Assembly (NCBI RefSeq): GCF_029784165.1
Contig: NC_073696.1
Location: 27,986,858 to 28,050,857 of the forward strand
Reading direction: 5' to 3'
DNA length: 64,000 nt
From: Wyeomyia smithii
Taxonomy: Eukaryota > Arthropoda > Insecta > Diptera > Culicidae
The position numbers and the translations under genes are program-made. Under the pieces are notes generated by a model. That model was not told the origin of the DNA. It was given only the letters and a program-made list of their open reading frames with translations, and did not search any database. Numbering within the stretch: position 1 is the first letter of the stretch; every line of letters begins with the position of its first letter. Below are positions 11,444-22,480 of the stretch, one piece after another.

Positions 11444-11848
11444 TTTCAAAATAGTTTGTAAGGTGTTGATGCCTTTGTGTTCGACGATGTACTGTGATTT
11501 TTGCTTTTGGAGCTGCTCTATTTTATATCTGACGAAATTTTTCACCTTACAGCTTGCCAACTTCCTAGAACAGGTGACCTAATTCAAATTGCTTTTAATT
11601 CTTGATTCGTAGTTATAATCGATGCACCGGTGTCTGTGCTATAGTTAATAAATTCGAAAAACCAACCAACCAAGCAAAAGGAAGTAAAGTATCAACCTCT
11701 ACTTCCGGAAGAGCTCAAACTGCTAATGAATTGAGTGTCTGTTGGCTCTGTCTATGTTGTAAAAGACAAATAGGTATAAAAACATTAGCAAATGTTGAAC
11801 AATTCACAGTTCAGTCTGAGTCCTTCTACCGTGCAAACAGCCATTAAA
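11444..11848. promoter_or_regulatory. Shared divergent promoter region, a/b pair 1
   Basis: 405 bp between start codons. The minus-strand TATAAAA is the complement of 11521-11527, with ATCACAGTACATCG about 30 bp downstream. The plus-strand TATAAAA is at 11775-11781, with a TTCACAGTTCAGTC start-site region near 11803-11816. The minus-side leader (CACAAAGGCATCAACACCTTACAAACTAT) is nearly identical to the leaders at 24.8 and 37.3 kb. Confidence 0.72.
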
Positions 11849-12377
11849 ATGAAGGTAAAATTTATTGAACCTATTCAGATAATTTTCTAACACATTTGCT
11901 CTGTAGGTTATTGTTACCTTTTTGATTGCCGCCCTGGCTGTTGCCGCTCAGGGATCCTATGTACCAACTTCTTATTGGCCATCGCATGGATGGAACTCCT
12001 GGAATAACAACGGTTGGATTGACCACCAAGTGGCTGCCTACCCGTACGCCAAAACATGGGCCTCATCTTGGCCAGCTACTGGTTTGTACAACAACGGATG
12101 GAATGGATATTATGGTGCATTCAATAAAGTCAACTCCTGGGCTCAACCATGGGGAACTTATGGAACAGGATGGGGATATAATAACCTGGCTAAAACAGTT
12201 GTTCCGTCAGTGAAGGTCAACTCGTGGGGTCTACCATGGGGAAGTTATGGAGCTGGTGCTTACGGCTGGGAACACCCGGAAGTGGTTAAAACTGTTGTGC
12301 CAGAGTCTAAAAAGGTGGTCTACGCTGCTCCAGCTCATGTTGGTGTGGAGAAGGTTCTTGTGCACCCGAAATGGTAG
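11849..12377 (+). CDS. W-rich low-complexity cuticular protein, type b (CPLCW-like)
   Basis: Exons 11849-11854 and 11907-12377 with a 52-bp intron. The product is 158 aa: signal peptide MKVIVTFLIAALAVAAQGS, then SYWPSHGWNSWNNNGW, AYPYAKTWASSWPATG, WAQPWGTYGTGWG, a KTVVPSVKVNSWGLPWGSYGAGAYGW module, and the tail GVEKVLVHPKW. It is the divergent partner of the type a gene. It differs from type a mainly in the signal peptide and in a shorter NGW segment. A cuticular role is inferred from the family. Confidence 0.87.
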
Positions 12378-12988
12378 TTCAAAATTAGTGGTTCAAATAC
12401 GTTTCTGATGAAAAAATAGATCAAACTTGATTAAAACTATTACTTAAAAAACACTGATTTTGTTTGAGTCTCCTGAGAAGCCTTATTTTGGAACAGTGTA
12501 ATTATTATAAATAGAAATAGGGCAAAATTGAGTATAATTGAGTAAAATGAAACACAATTGATGTTGACAGGAAGCAGAAAAAATCGTCAGATTTTTTGTA
12601 TCGTGGCCTTTAAGTTTAGAGATATAAAACTCTCTGTAGCCTAACTTTTGAATCCCCGAATCCTCGTTACGACTTCCACTATTTTCGATGTCGTAGTTGT
12701 GGAGTTCTACAGCCAGGTTTTTTGGTTGGATTTCGGCTACTCAGTCTGCCGTGGATTAAAAACGGGTGTTTACTACTGCCCGACGTTTCGGCCAGGGGTT
12801 TTGGTCTTTAAAGAGAAATAGTTCATCGTTTTTCCGTCAAAATGTCTGTTTTACGATGGGTGTCATTGTTCGCTTTAAGCGGCTATCTGCATCTAAATCA
12901 TATAGTGATTACGGTCTAACTTAGTATTTTCTTCCATTGTTGTAGCCATGCAAAAAAGACCTATCCGAAATTGTGTGTGCTCCGATAC
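12378..12988. other. Intergenic DNA with a Penelope-like repeat fragment
   Basis: No gene was seen. Around 12762-12795 the sequence AAACGGGTGTTTACTACTGCCCGACGTTTCGGCC is of a type common in arthropod repetitive DNA; its complement contains CCGAAACGTC, resembling the 3' core of a hammerhead ribozyme. The upstream hammerhead half was not found. Confidence 0.35.
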
Positions 12989-13336
12989 GATATCCAGCTT
13001 TCCACGAGCGGTAAAGGCGGACAGTGCACGCAGCCCAGGCTGACGTTTTCTGTAGGTCAAGGAATTTTCAATCGCAGTAACGGAGTAGAAAATATAACAA
13101 CGTCGTAACGTAGCATAGCAACTTCAACAAACAATGAGCGTTTTGTTATTTAAATTTCGTCGTGCGCATGCGCGGATTAAAATAAACAAAACGGTTTATT
13201 AAAGTTGCTATGCTACGATGCAACATTTCTATGTTTTTCACTCCGTTATTGCGATTAAAAATTTGCTGACCTACAGAAAACGTCAAAATGGGCTGCGTGT
13301 ACTGTTCGCCATTACCGCTCGTGGAAAGCTGGATAT
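12989..13336. repeat. Fold-back (inverted-repeat) element, ~350 bp
   Basis: The left arm, 12989-13125 (from ATATCCAGCTTTCCACGAGCGG to TAGCATAGCAACTT), is matched in reverse complement by 13201-13336 (from AAGTTGCTATGCTA to AAGCTGGATAT). The ~75-bp centre is itself partly complementary around TGCGCATGCGC near 13163. The arms differ at scattered positions. It has no coding capacity. It is probably a hairpin MITE or a fold-back copy of a TE end. Confidence 0.85.
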
Positions 13337-14076
13337 AAAATGCAATAATTGTTCCAGAGACAAACAGACCTGTCACTCGATGACGATTTCTACGTTCAGA
13401 CAAATAAAGATGATTTTGAAATTTTGTTTAGTAGGCAGTAATTATCTTGGACGAAAACCATTTTTACGAAAATTAATCGGTAGGCAGTAAGCTCATATGG
13501 GAACGTACAAAGACAAAGATTAACAAAGAGGATCTGAAGAGTTTTATGTTCACTACTACAGAGATCAACAGAGATACTACAGGAATGGAAAAAAGGGTTA
13601 AAAGAGAAAATGAGAATGATATGAAAAAAGTCAATATGAAATGGAAAAGAAAAAGTTGTCCAATGGCCTGAGGGCAAGTTTAACAATACTGTGACGAAAT
13701 ATTTAACCACAAAGCATCTATGAAATTAGGAGAACTTATATAAATCAATAGACATTCAGCCAAAGGAGAATTTAGCTTAATTTTTTTAAAATATATGAGA
13801 GGAAAAAAATCAATAAACAATGTATTTGTCTTCTTTTATAGTTAAACGTCCGCCATGAAGTGGTTAATCTCAATGTTATCGTATTTTGCGGATAACTTAG
13901 TGATGGAGAAATGATTTTTCTACAATTTAGTAGGGAAATATTATACTTCAACGTAACTAATAAAACTATATGACGGGCGCAGATGTTAAGTAGAAGCAGA
14001 GTTAAAGTAATAATAAGATGAAATGGCCCGTACACGAGCGCAATAAACTTTAACAACAAGTTGGAAAAACAGAGAA
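13337..14076. other. AT-rich intergenic DNA, no gene recognised
   Basis: A-rich sequence with many stops. The ORFs of 90-119 codons on either strand are low-complexity and show no motif. Confidence 0.4.
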
Positions 14077-15357
14077 AACAGGAAATTTTGATATGCAAAC
14101 AGGAGGGTTGTGTGCAAAGCCACGACCGCAAGGTTGAAGTAGAATACTTTTACAAGAAAGATAACCCGGCTGCTTGCGTGTCAGTCATTTTTTCTAGTAA
14201 ATAAACGTTGAATAATCAGATCAATCGAATTTTGCACTTCAACAAGGATTGACCATTTTCAATAATATAGTAAGTTGCTTGTCATGGTTGGGGCTTGACA
14301 ATTTTTGAATTTCGAGATGAACTTTTATCGGATGTCGTGCTCATGACTGAAGGAAAAGATAATTCGGTACGTTCTGAGACATGGAAATAAAGTAAAATTC
14401 ATAACCTTTGCAAATTTAGATCTTTAAATTAACTAAAGAGAAAACATTTACGCTTTAATCATCGGGTTTTTGTTTTATACTGAAAAGGACAATTTGTTGT
14501 TCAATTTAGTATCGGATAAGATGCCGATTACATCTTTGGGTTATCACTGACAGTGCGAACAAAGTATTCGTTGTGATAAAGCAAACAGTGAAATGCTGAT
14601 ATGACACTCAAAACTAGACGGCTCACGTGTTGTCAAAATGAATCAACTATTCATTGAATGCATTTACTAGTGCCCACTATCGCACAGAGACCGAATTTCA
14701 CTAAAGTGCCTCACTGCATCAGCCGCTATCGATGCTGAGATCCGCCGTAACTAGTGCGCTATCCATAGCCATGCAACAGTTGTGGTCGCTATACGCTGCC
14801 ATTGGTATCCACTGTCCCTGCATCAGCTGGCCCAGCTGCTATCGTTGCAGGAATCCGCTGCAACTAGTGGGCTATCCATTGCTACGCCACAGCTGTGGCC
14901 GCTTTCCGTCACCGCTGGTATCCACTGCACTGCTAGTGTTGCTGCTAAGGGAGAACGACTGCTGTTGTCGCTGTCTACAACTATTCTGAGCGGCTTCGGC
15001 TGAAACAGGCTCTTTTATAGGCCAAATAGCATGTTTAAAATTGCAAGGTATATGGTTTTGTCGACCGTGCTTGGGAAGCAATCATATAACGACCAATCAG
15101 AGGTCGAATTTTTCGTTTGACAAGGCTTGACTGTTTTCAATAGTACAATAGTGTGAATAACAAAATTACAATTATCTTCTTTCGGGAAGAATCTTAGAAG
15201 ATTTTCCAATCTATTGCTACAAGAACGAAGGAAATCCATCGAATACTAACCGCTTCATTAGCATTTGAAACTGGACATATTTTTCACTTTTTTCGGTTTT
15301 AGATTTTCATTTCACATCCCTATGTAGCCGAACTTTCTGAGAGAAGTATTCTACTTC
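14077..15357 (+). repeat. 1.28-kb dispersed repeat, copy 1
   Basis: Highly similar along its length to 49797-51068 in the same orientation, starting AACAGGAAATTTTGATATGC and ending CTACTTCAAAAAA. It contains a pseudo-repetitive GC-richer block (about 14710-14990) with CTGCTATCGTTG, GGTATCCACTG and GCCACAGCTGTGG, which gives fortuitous Cys/Ser-rich ORFs. Its 3' part is the small dispersed repeat also seen at 3470-3705. A short indel near 14705-14730 separates the two copies. It is presumably a non-autonomous transposon. Confidence 0.85.
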
Positions 15358-16880
15358 AAAAAATATCATACAAAAAAAATATACTACCACTTGTTAGCCG
15401 ATAAGAAGTGGTGTGATCCAGTTCGACAACGTCACAATTAGGAAGGATTCGACGAGAAAGAAGCTGCGAGGGGCGCTCCATATAACCCCGGTCATGTCAC
15501 ATTTCATCGGTGTAGCGTTGGTTGCGGAGAGTTGGTCGGTCGGGTGTAGACGGTCAAAGGAGGCGAAGGAGAAGAAGACTTGAAGAAGGCTGAACGCGAT
15601 GGCACTTCCGCCACAGTCTAAGGCAAAGACGAAGGGAAAAGGCGAATAACGATTGTGCCAAATTCATAGGCAATACGCAAGAAGGTTATAGGAATGAAGT
15701 CCTTCCTCATCACAAAGCCCAAGAGAGGTCTGCGCAGAAGAAAGCCAAAAATAACACGGCGAAATCATAAACAACCAACTTTGGTTCTGTTTCGTTCTCA
15801 CAAACTACTGACCTTTTTTATCGCACCACGAACTTGTTGTACAACTTTGTTGTACAACGGGTTCACTGGCATTCACCAAACCTTCTACCAGGTGCCCAAA
15901 GGGACGAAACCAATTACCAAGTGCGCCAATGAATACACGGAGAACGGCAGACGAAGATTATAACGGTATCTACATCAGCTGACGAGAACCTCCCACGGCT
16001 CGACACGCCGTATAGTGCACCGATGACGAGCAACCAGGAGCAGGATTTTCACGTACTTTGATTTACATACACGATTAAAAATTGCCTATAGAGTTCAATA
16101 AATATTATCTTTATCTAGGGGCCTGCATGACAGGCCTATGCAGTTCTTTCTTTTTAAGAAGACTCACATCATATCGAAGTGGGGGCGGATGTAACGGCAC
16201 CCATCACACTTTTTCAAACCAAAGTATTTGGCAGAGCACCTGAATTTTTGAACCAACGAGAAGTACATAAAATGTTGGTAATCCACTTTTTCATGTCTAA
16301 TGCCTTAAAAATGCATGACATATTGAAATCTAGTCTGATTTTTTTTTCAAATCTCAGTCTCAGCTCAGCTCAGAAAGTCGATTATTCAAAAAAAAATTAA
16401 TAAATATTATTATTTATTTAGTTATTTTAGGGCGTAATTTTGTGTATTATTTTCACTCAAGTACTTCAGAAACTTCTGTACTCCGAAGAAAACGACGTAA
16501 TTATTCAATGTCTATCGAGAAAAAAATTGTAAGAAATTATTTCGAGTGAGTTCATAAAATTATCACAATAAAACGTGAAACTCAGACAAAATTTATAAAA
16601 ACGCGTAGATCTCTGAAACTTGAAGAGTTAGAAATTTTGTATATTCTGTAAAGTTTCATGGAATTTAGAGATATACAACTTTGTCGAATACCGCAAAGCT
16701 CTAACGTGTAAGGGATAGAAGTTGGCATCGCAGCGCCACCTTTGCGGCTAAATTCCGAACCAATTCAAACATCCAAAATGACGCCCCAACTATACCAAGA
16801 AACTTTGTAGCAGATCGGAAACCGATTGGTCAAACCCGAAGAGCGCTATTAATTTCGTTCCGCTAGATTCCATTTCTGGC
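15358..16880. other. Intergenic DNA, no gene recognised
   Basis: 15440-16110 is less AT-rich and Lys/Arg-codon rich in places, with ORFs of under 90 codons, but I recognise no product. A brief EGTK-like peptide near 15895 is too short to call histone. 16110-16880 is AT-rich with homopolymers. Confidence 0.35.
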
Positions 16881-16884
16881 CCAG

Positions 16885-17005
16885 TGTGCATTGAAAGCAG
16901 CTTCCGGATAGGACGCTTGCGTTACCGCTGCCAAAGCAATGAGGATTTAGAATGATGCGATGCAAACCTGAACGAAATATGTTTTTCAGTGAAGCATCAT
17001 GCGTT
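16885..17005 (-). pseudogene. Relic of a type D cuticle gene (5' part)
   Basis: The complement of this stretch aligns with the first-exon/intron/exon 2 start of the D gene at 8.1 kb. Shared pieces are CGGATAGGACGCTTGCGTTACCGCTGCCAAAGC (the signal-peptide end), AACCTGAACGAAATATGTTTTTCAGTGAAGCAT (exon 2 start plus intron), and the upstream ATTTTAATTTATTTTCCTTTC promoter-like part near 17031-17053. The rest of exon 2 is missing and the signal-peptide codons carry indels. It lies head-to-head with the E gene at 17.3 kb, exactly where a D partner is expected, so this was a D/E pair that lost D. Confidence 0.78.
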
Positions 17006-17194
17006 ATTCGAAATGATGAACAAGTTCGAGATTTTAATTTATTTTCCTTTCAAAATAGGCTGGTACACTTTGAAAAACCTCAAGGTCGAGAAACGTTTTT
17101 TCTTGTCAAATATGTTAAAAATTAAAATGTTCACGGCAAGAGAAAGAGAATGGTACCAGTGTTGAATTATCATTGGACTGGAAAATATACTCAG

Positions 17195-17270
17195 TATAAA
17201 ACTGGACGGTTGGGTGAGAACTCATCACAGTTGAATTTGCTGTATCTGCAGAATCACAAGCTAACCAACA
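17195..17270 (+). promoter_or_regulatory. Core promoter and leader of the 17.3-kb E gene
   Basis: TATAAAA at 17195-17201. CTCATCACAGTTGAATTT begins about 26 bp downstream and carries the likely start site, matching the 8.9-kb E gene. The 5' UTR ends CTAACCAACAATGAAG, also as in that gene. Confidence 0.75.
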
Positions 17271-17713
17271 ATGAAGGTAAATCTTATCGGTTGCTATTTA
17301 TGCTAGTGATATTAGATTATTTTTTGTTTCGTTTCTGGCAGGTCTTCATCGCTCTATTACTAGCCACTGTGGCGTTGGTCGCCGAAGGATCTGCTGTATC
17401 CACAGTTTGGCCATCTCACTATGGCGGATGGAACTCTTGGAATGGATGGAATGGTTGGAATGGATGGAATGATCATGGTGCGCTTGCTTATTCCTATGCT
17501 AAATCGTGGTCATCCTCCTGGCAGGGCGCACCGCTGTACAAAGGCTGGGGTGGATATTACAACGGAGCCAGCTCGTGGGGTCTTCCCTGGGGAAGCTATG
17601 CAAATGATTGGGGACATCACGGCGTTGTGAAGACTGTCGTGCCTGCCAAGACGAACTACTGGGGACTGTCATGGGGATCGTACGGATCAGGAGCTCACGG
17701 CTGGGGATACTAG
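17271..17713 (+). CDS. W-rich low-complexity cuticular protein, type E (CPLCW-like)
   Basis: Exons 17271-17276 (ATGAAG) and 17342-17713 with a 65-bp intron; 125 aa. A longer reading upstream from 17150 is open only because the intron happens to lack stops; the conserved TATA, leader, ATGAAG and GT..AG pattern support the two-exon model. Signal peptide MKVFIALLLATVALVAEG, then STVWPSHYGG, GWNSW with three NGW units (one fewer than at 8.9 kb), AYSYAKSWSSSWQ, WGLPWGSYANDWG, and the end WGLSWGSYGSGAHGWGY. An AATAAA is not evident just after the stop; AAGTAAAAAG near 17764 sits where the 8.9-kb gene has AATAAAAAG. Confidence 0.86.
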
Positions 17714-18303
17714 GGAGGGGCTGATTTCGAGACACGATTGTATATGATGGAAAATTCTCTTGTAAGTAAAAAGTTTTATCGCAAATTAACTAAAACTTAC
17801 CGTCTGTAATTGAATATCTGAACGGAAATGCCTCCCAAATTGTGTCATCATGGTTTCTATTTAGCATTTCTTGATTAATTTTTACTTGAGTTTTCAAAAG
17901 ACCGTAAGAAAAAATAAGTAATTCTTTACTGTCTCACTCTGTTTCGTTAATATTATAAAAGTTTTTAACGATTTCATGGAAATATTATAATCCAGAGATT
18001 ACAATATTACCTAGTTTACTATTTGAAGAGTATCGTGGAAAATTTGAGAATAACCTAGGTATTTATCGAAGAGTCTCTCACTGTTACATAGGTCCTTTCG
18101 AAAAATTATGCAAGAATTAGTTCATTGAGGCCAATGACAGTTCTAATTGCAATATTCGATGTTGAAATGGTTTTGATTGAAATGGTATTTTTAAATAGTA
18201 AAAGTAGAGCAAATAGTAGAATTGCAATTGCACCACAAAAACATCTCAGTTTATCATTTTACGAAAAACGACATTCATAACTATTAATACTTCAACAATT
18301 TAG

Positions 18304-18795
18304 AGTTTTATTGCATTGCTGATGGCCACTCTGGCTGTTGTTACTCAGGGATCCTACGAACATTCCTCATACTGGCCGTCTTACTCTGCTGGATGGAGCT
18401 CCTGGAGAAACGGCTGGAACGGTTGGAACAGCTGGAATGATCACCAAGTAGCTTCTTATCCATACGCCAAAACGTGGGCCTCTTCCTGGCCAGCAACTGG
18501 TTCGTACAACAACGGATGGAATGGTTATTATGGTGCCTACGATAGAGTCAACTCCTGGGCTCAACCATGGGGATCTTATGGAGTAGGCTGGGGATATCAG
18601 AACCTAGCTAAAACCGTTGTTCCATCGGTAAAGGTCAACTCGTGGGGTCTACCATGGGGAAACTATGGAGCTGGTGCCTACGGCTGGGAACATCCGGAAG
18701 TGGTGAAAACTTTTGTGCCAGTTACAAAGCAGGTGGTCTATGCAGCTCCATCACATTTTGGTCTGGAAAAGGTTCTCGTGCACCCAAAATGGTAG
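18304..18795 (+). pseudogene. Type a W-rich cuticle gene without a recognisable first exon or promoter
   Basis: An intact exon 2 of 163 codons begins right after TTTAG with SFIALLMATLAVVTQGS, exactly where every relative joins its Met-Lys exon. The body is complete: SYWPSYSAGW, GWSSWRNGWNGWNSW, AYDRVNSWAQPWGSYG, a KTVVPSVKVNSWGLPWGNYGAGAYGW module and KVLVHPKW. Between 17.72 and 18.30 kb I find no ATGAAGGT and no TATA-leader like those of the siblings, and no b-type partner upstream. The exon has stayed open, so loss was recent or an unusual first exon is used (for example ATGGTATTT near 18182). I call it a probable pseudogene. Confidence 0.6.
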
Positions 18796-18799
18796 TTTA

Positions 18800-20477
18800 A
18801 AATTAGTAGTTTGAAGAGTCAAGATTCAAGAGTAACTAAATTGTTGACAAAAATGAATAAAATAAAATAATACACATGGTCTGTATTTGAAAAAATTTTG
18901 ATTTGTATAAATCAATTCCTGTTTCATGAAATGTTATGTTTTAGAACATCAAATTTCATTTCTATTATTGCCAAATGGGGCAGAACAAATTGATTTTACA
19001 TTTCATAAACATATTCGGAATTTAACTTTTAAGCTTACCATATGGCATCGTATTGCAGTATTTGGACTTCGAATGTCTGGTCTTTAAGATTTCTTAACTA
19101 TTTTTTCGAATCATGTTACGAATTACAGAGCTTTGCAGATTCGGATCGTGGTTTTCAGATTATAGATTCTGAATTCAATATTTTCGATATTGCTTTCATA
19201 TTGGTTTTGCAGCTTGAATTTCCAGTTTTTGGTAAAGTTCAAGCTTCGGGCTATAGATTGTTAAGGTCAGAACTCTTGCTTATACACTTTCGAAAATATT
19301 TTTTTACTTGAAGCCCTGTTTGTTGGAACGGTAGTGAACTGACTTTGCTCATTTTATAAAATATATATTTGCTAAGCTATTGCATGATGCGAATTATTTC
19401 CAGAAATTATACTTCGTAGCATAATTAGTAGTTATTTGCAGCACTATCGAGTTGCTGTTTTGATTTGATACGGTAAAGAAATTTCCGTGAATTTTACCAA
19501 ACTGTGCGATGAAACGATTAAATTAAGCATATTAATGTTAAACAGCATTGAAATCCATCAGAAAATACTGATTTTTATAACTTCGAAAAATCCACAGTTT
19601 CGTTAGATTCGCTGGAATATGGGAATATGTAAATTACACTAAATATGAGAATTATTTCAGGTTCTATCGGCTCACGGATGTCAATAAATGTGCTTAATTT
19701 TTCCAACCTCAATTTTTGGCAAAATTCATAAGTAAACAGTCTTGCAATTATGTTATAGAATTTCGTTAGTAAAATAGAAATAAATAATATTTTTTCCAAC
19801 AAAAGTTATGGGTTCTACATTTTCGAAACAAAACAATGAAACTGATATACTCGTGCTGTCATTTCGATTCGAACAGTTTCATTTTCACTTGATTCCTTTC
19901 AACTATTGTCAATGAATCACGTCTTCCTCTCTTTCCCTCTTTCTTTTTTCGGATCATTTCAAATGAAACTAATGACTATTTCAATCGACGGAGAGAGTGA
20001 AGGAGAGAGAGCCCCTTTCTTTCCTTCAGCGTCTCACTTGAAATTGGCACCGCAAGCCGTAGTTAGAACGGCAATGGCATCCAATACGTACGTTACTCAA
20101 GTTCCGATCAATGTTTCCTCCCTCTTTCCTATAGGAGTACTGTATGGAAGCCTTCTGTCTCCGTCAGCGCTCATTGTCATTTTCAATTGAGAATCGTCAT
20201 TTGAGAGTGATGGTGATAATCTCCGCTTCCGCTTCGCAAGTCCTTCAGTTGTCAGAATCACAGCAAGAGCTTTCGACTGGGTGTCACGTGACTTACGAAG
20301 TGCTCGAAAATGATACAAAAGCTCTTCAATTGAAAGCGACGGGTCAAAGCGTATGATTTCTAAGCTATGTTTCAATATTCTTTGACGATCAGCGCGATTT
20401 AGTAGTGAGCTCTTTAAAAAAGATCGACATGGACGATTTTTTGCTTATTTTTTTGTTCAGCAAATATTTGAAGTAAA
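18800..20477. other. AT-rich intergenic DNA, no gene recognised
   Basis: Degenerate AT-rich DNA up to about 19850. A less AT-rich stretch at 19900-20370 contains CTTTC/GAAAG-rich and CAATTGAAA-type inverted motifs. ORFs are below 100 codons and lack motifs. It is probably old repeat material. Confidence 0.4.
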
Positions 20478-20726
20478 TACAGGTCGGCCTCGATTTTCCG
20501 GAGTTTTGAAAAATATTTCGCTCCGGTTAATCGAACCTTCCGGATAATCGAGCCATTTTTTTTATTCAATTTTTTCTAGAACAGTGAATTTTCTATTATA
20601 ATAAATTGTATACCATGCATGTGCCGACAAAAAAAATAAAAATTGTCTTTAGACTGCTTGTCGGCGTCTGTAATACATTAGGGTGGGGAAAAGTGATCGA
20701 TTTTCCAGAACCAAGCTTTTTGGTTC

Positions 20727-21375
20727 CTTCTGGAGCCCCAAACAACCCTGAACTTATTGGAAGTCGATTGGTTTTGTCACCGCTTGGCGCATTGCATTTC
20801 AAATTTGTATGGGAATTTATATGGGAAAACCTACTTTTTTGCATTTACCTTTCTAGAGAGCGCAATAATGATCTAATAATGCACTACATTATGTAAAAGT
20901 ATAGTATTTTAGATGCCTAACAACTTTGCAGAAGGCACTGAAGAGCTAGAGCTGTTCAAAGTTGAGTATGTCGATTTAAATGCAGAAAATCTTGTTTTCT
21001 GCCAACATTACCAATGTACCGGCGCCAGCAGCATTCCCATCAGAAATAACCTGTCGTAACGAGTTTTTTACACTCAGTTGGATCAAGCAAACAAATTCAG
21101 GTCAATATTCTAGACGTAGGTAGAATCTACAACGTGTTTCAGAAGTTACTTCTGATGGAAATCTGACTAACGCCGGTGCACTGGCAGTGTTGGCAGAAAA
21201 AATGATTTGCAACATAAATTTCGACATACTCAACTTCGAACAGCTCCCGTATTTTTTTGGGACATCCTAGCTCTTTGATGTCTTCGGCCAAGTTGTTAGC
21301 CGAAGTTGTTAGCTCCGCCAAGCGGAGACTAAACCAATCGACTTCCGATAAATTTAGGATTATTTGGGGCTCCAA
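20727..21375. repeat. Internal fold-back inside the TIR element
   Basis: Left arm about 20727-21050 (GGAGCCCCAAACAACCC..., GAAGTCGATTGGTTTTGTC, GTTGAGTATGTCGA, TTCTGCCAACATTACCA). It is matched in reverse complement by about 21143-21375 with substitutions and indels. The ~100 bp centre is unique. The 103-codon minus-strand ORF in the right arm has no known motif. Confidence 0.75.
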
Positions 21376-21477
21376 ATAAAACAAAATAGTAGGAGGGTGG
21401 TATTCAAGACACGACCGCATGACGTTGACTACCGTATTCTTATATTCCATTGAAAGAAATATAGAGGGAATTGCAAC

Positions 21478-22480
21478 GCTTCTTTTACAAAACTTCGAGG
21501 CACCAAAAGGTGCCAGTTGCCGATTATTCTAGTTTACTGGTTAGTCCGTTCAGAATTTCAGCCATTTTAGTATTTTGCAGTAGCCATGTACTACTAACAG
21601 CCACCAGCATTACGGGTGAAACCGGCACGAGATGACCGGGACTACTTTGTTTTTCCTCCTTTCAGCTGCTAACACCTAGCGCTGCCGTAAAATTAACACC
21701 AACACAAACATGCATTTTTGCAAGGTTTTTTCCGCTAGCAGCAGTATTTTGTAAAACAGAAAATTCAATTAACCGCTTCTATTATAAAACTTCGAGGCGC
21801 CAAAAGGTACCAGTTGCCGATTATTCTCGTTCACTGGTTAGTCCGTCCAGAATTCCAGTCATTTTAGTATTTTGCAGTAGCCATGTACTACTAACTTTCA
21901 GCTGCTAGAACCTAGCGTCCGTGTGTAACCGGTACGGTTTTGTAATAAAACTAATGGGGTGAAATGTTCGAACGGTACCTTTTATACCAAGACTTCGTCA
22001 GTCAGTTAGAAAGAAGGAGGAGCTAAGCAGATGATGAAATGGCAAGAAAAAAATTTTCTTGAAAGCTGCGCCGGCCGCTGTCGTAATATTAACACCAACA
22101 AAAACATGCAATTTTGCAAGGTTTTTTGCCGCTAGCAGCAGCATTTTGCAAAACAGAAAATTCAATTAACCGCTTCTATTATAAAACTTCAAGGCACCAC
22201 AAGGTGCCAGTTGCCAATTATTCTCGTTAGTCCGTCCAGAATTCCAGTCATTTTAGTATTTTGCAGTAGTTATGTACTACTAACAGCCACCAGCATTACG
22301 GGTGAAACCGGCACGAGATGACCGGTACTATTTTGTCTTTCCTCCTTTCGGCTGCTAATACCTAGCGTCCGTATGTAACCGGTAAGGTTTAGTTTTAAAA
22401 CTGATGGGGTGAAATGTTCGAACGGTACCTTTTATACCAAGGCATCGTCAGTTAGTTAGAAAGAAGGAGGGGCTAAGTAG
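21478..22480. repeat. Three-copy imperfect direct repeat
   Basis: A block containing CTTCTATTATAAAACTTC, GGTACCAGTTGCCGATTATTCTCG, GTCCAGAATTCCAGTCATTTTAG and GCAGTAGCCATGTACTACTAAC starts near 21478, 21776 and 22166. Further shared pieces (CAGCCACCAGCATTACGGGTGAAACC; AAATGTTCGAACGGTACC) occur in two of the three. Spacings of about 300 and 390 bp show unequal internal loss. Confidence 0.8.

Noticed and set aside
13772..14131. 119-codon minus-strand ORF
   Set aside because: Hydrophobic AT-driven composition; it crosses the boundary of the 1.28-kb repeat at 14077.
14732..15003. Cys/Ser/Leu-rich ORFs, duplicated at 50439-50710
   Set aside because: Present in several frames of a pseudo-repetitive block in a dispersed repeat; no start context, and both copies are simply the repeated DNA.
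15895..15925. Short EGTKPITK-like peptide resembling the histone H2B C-terminus
   Set aside because: Only about eight residues match and the preceding frame does not; treated as chance.
17150..17713. A 187-codon single-exon reading of the 17.3-kb gene
   Set aside because: It runs through the TATA box, leader and intron. The two-exon model with ATGAAG matches all paralogues.
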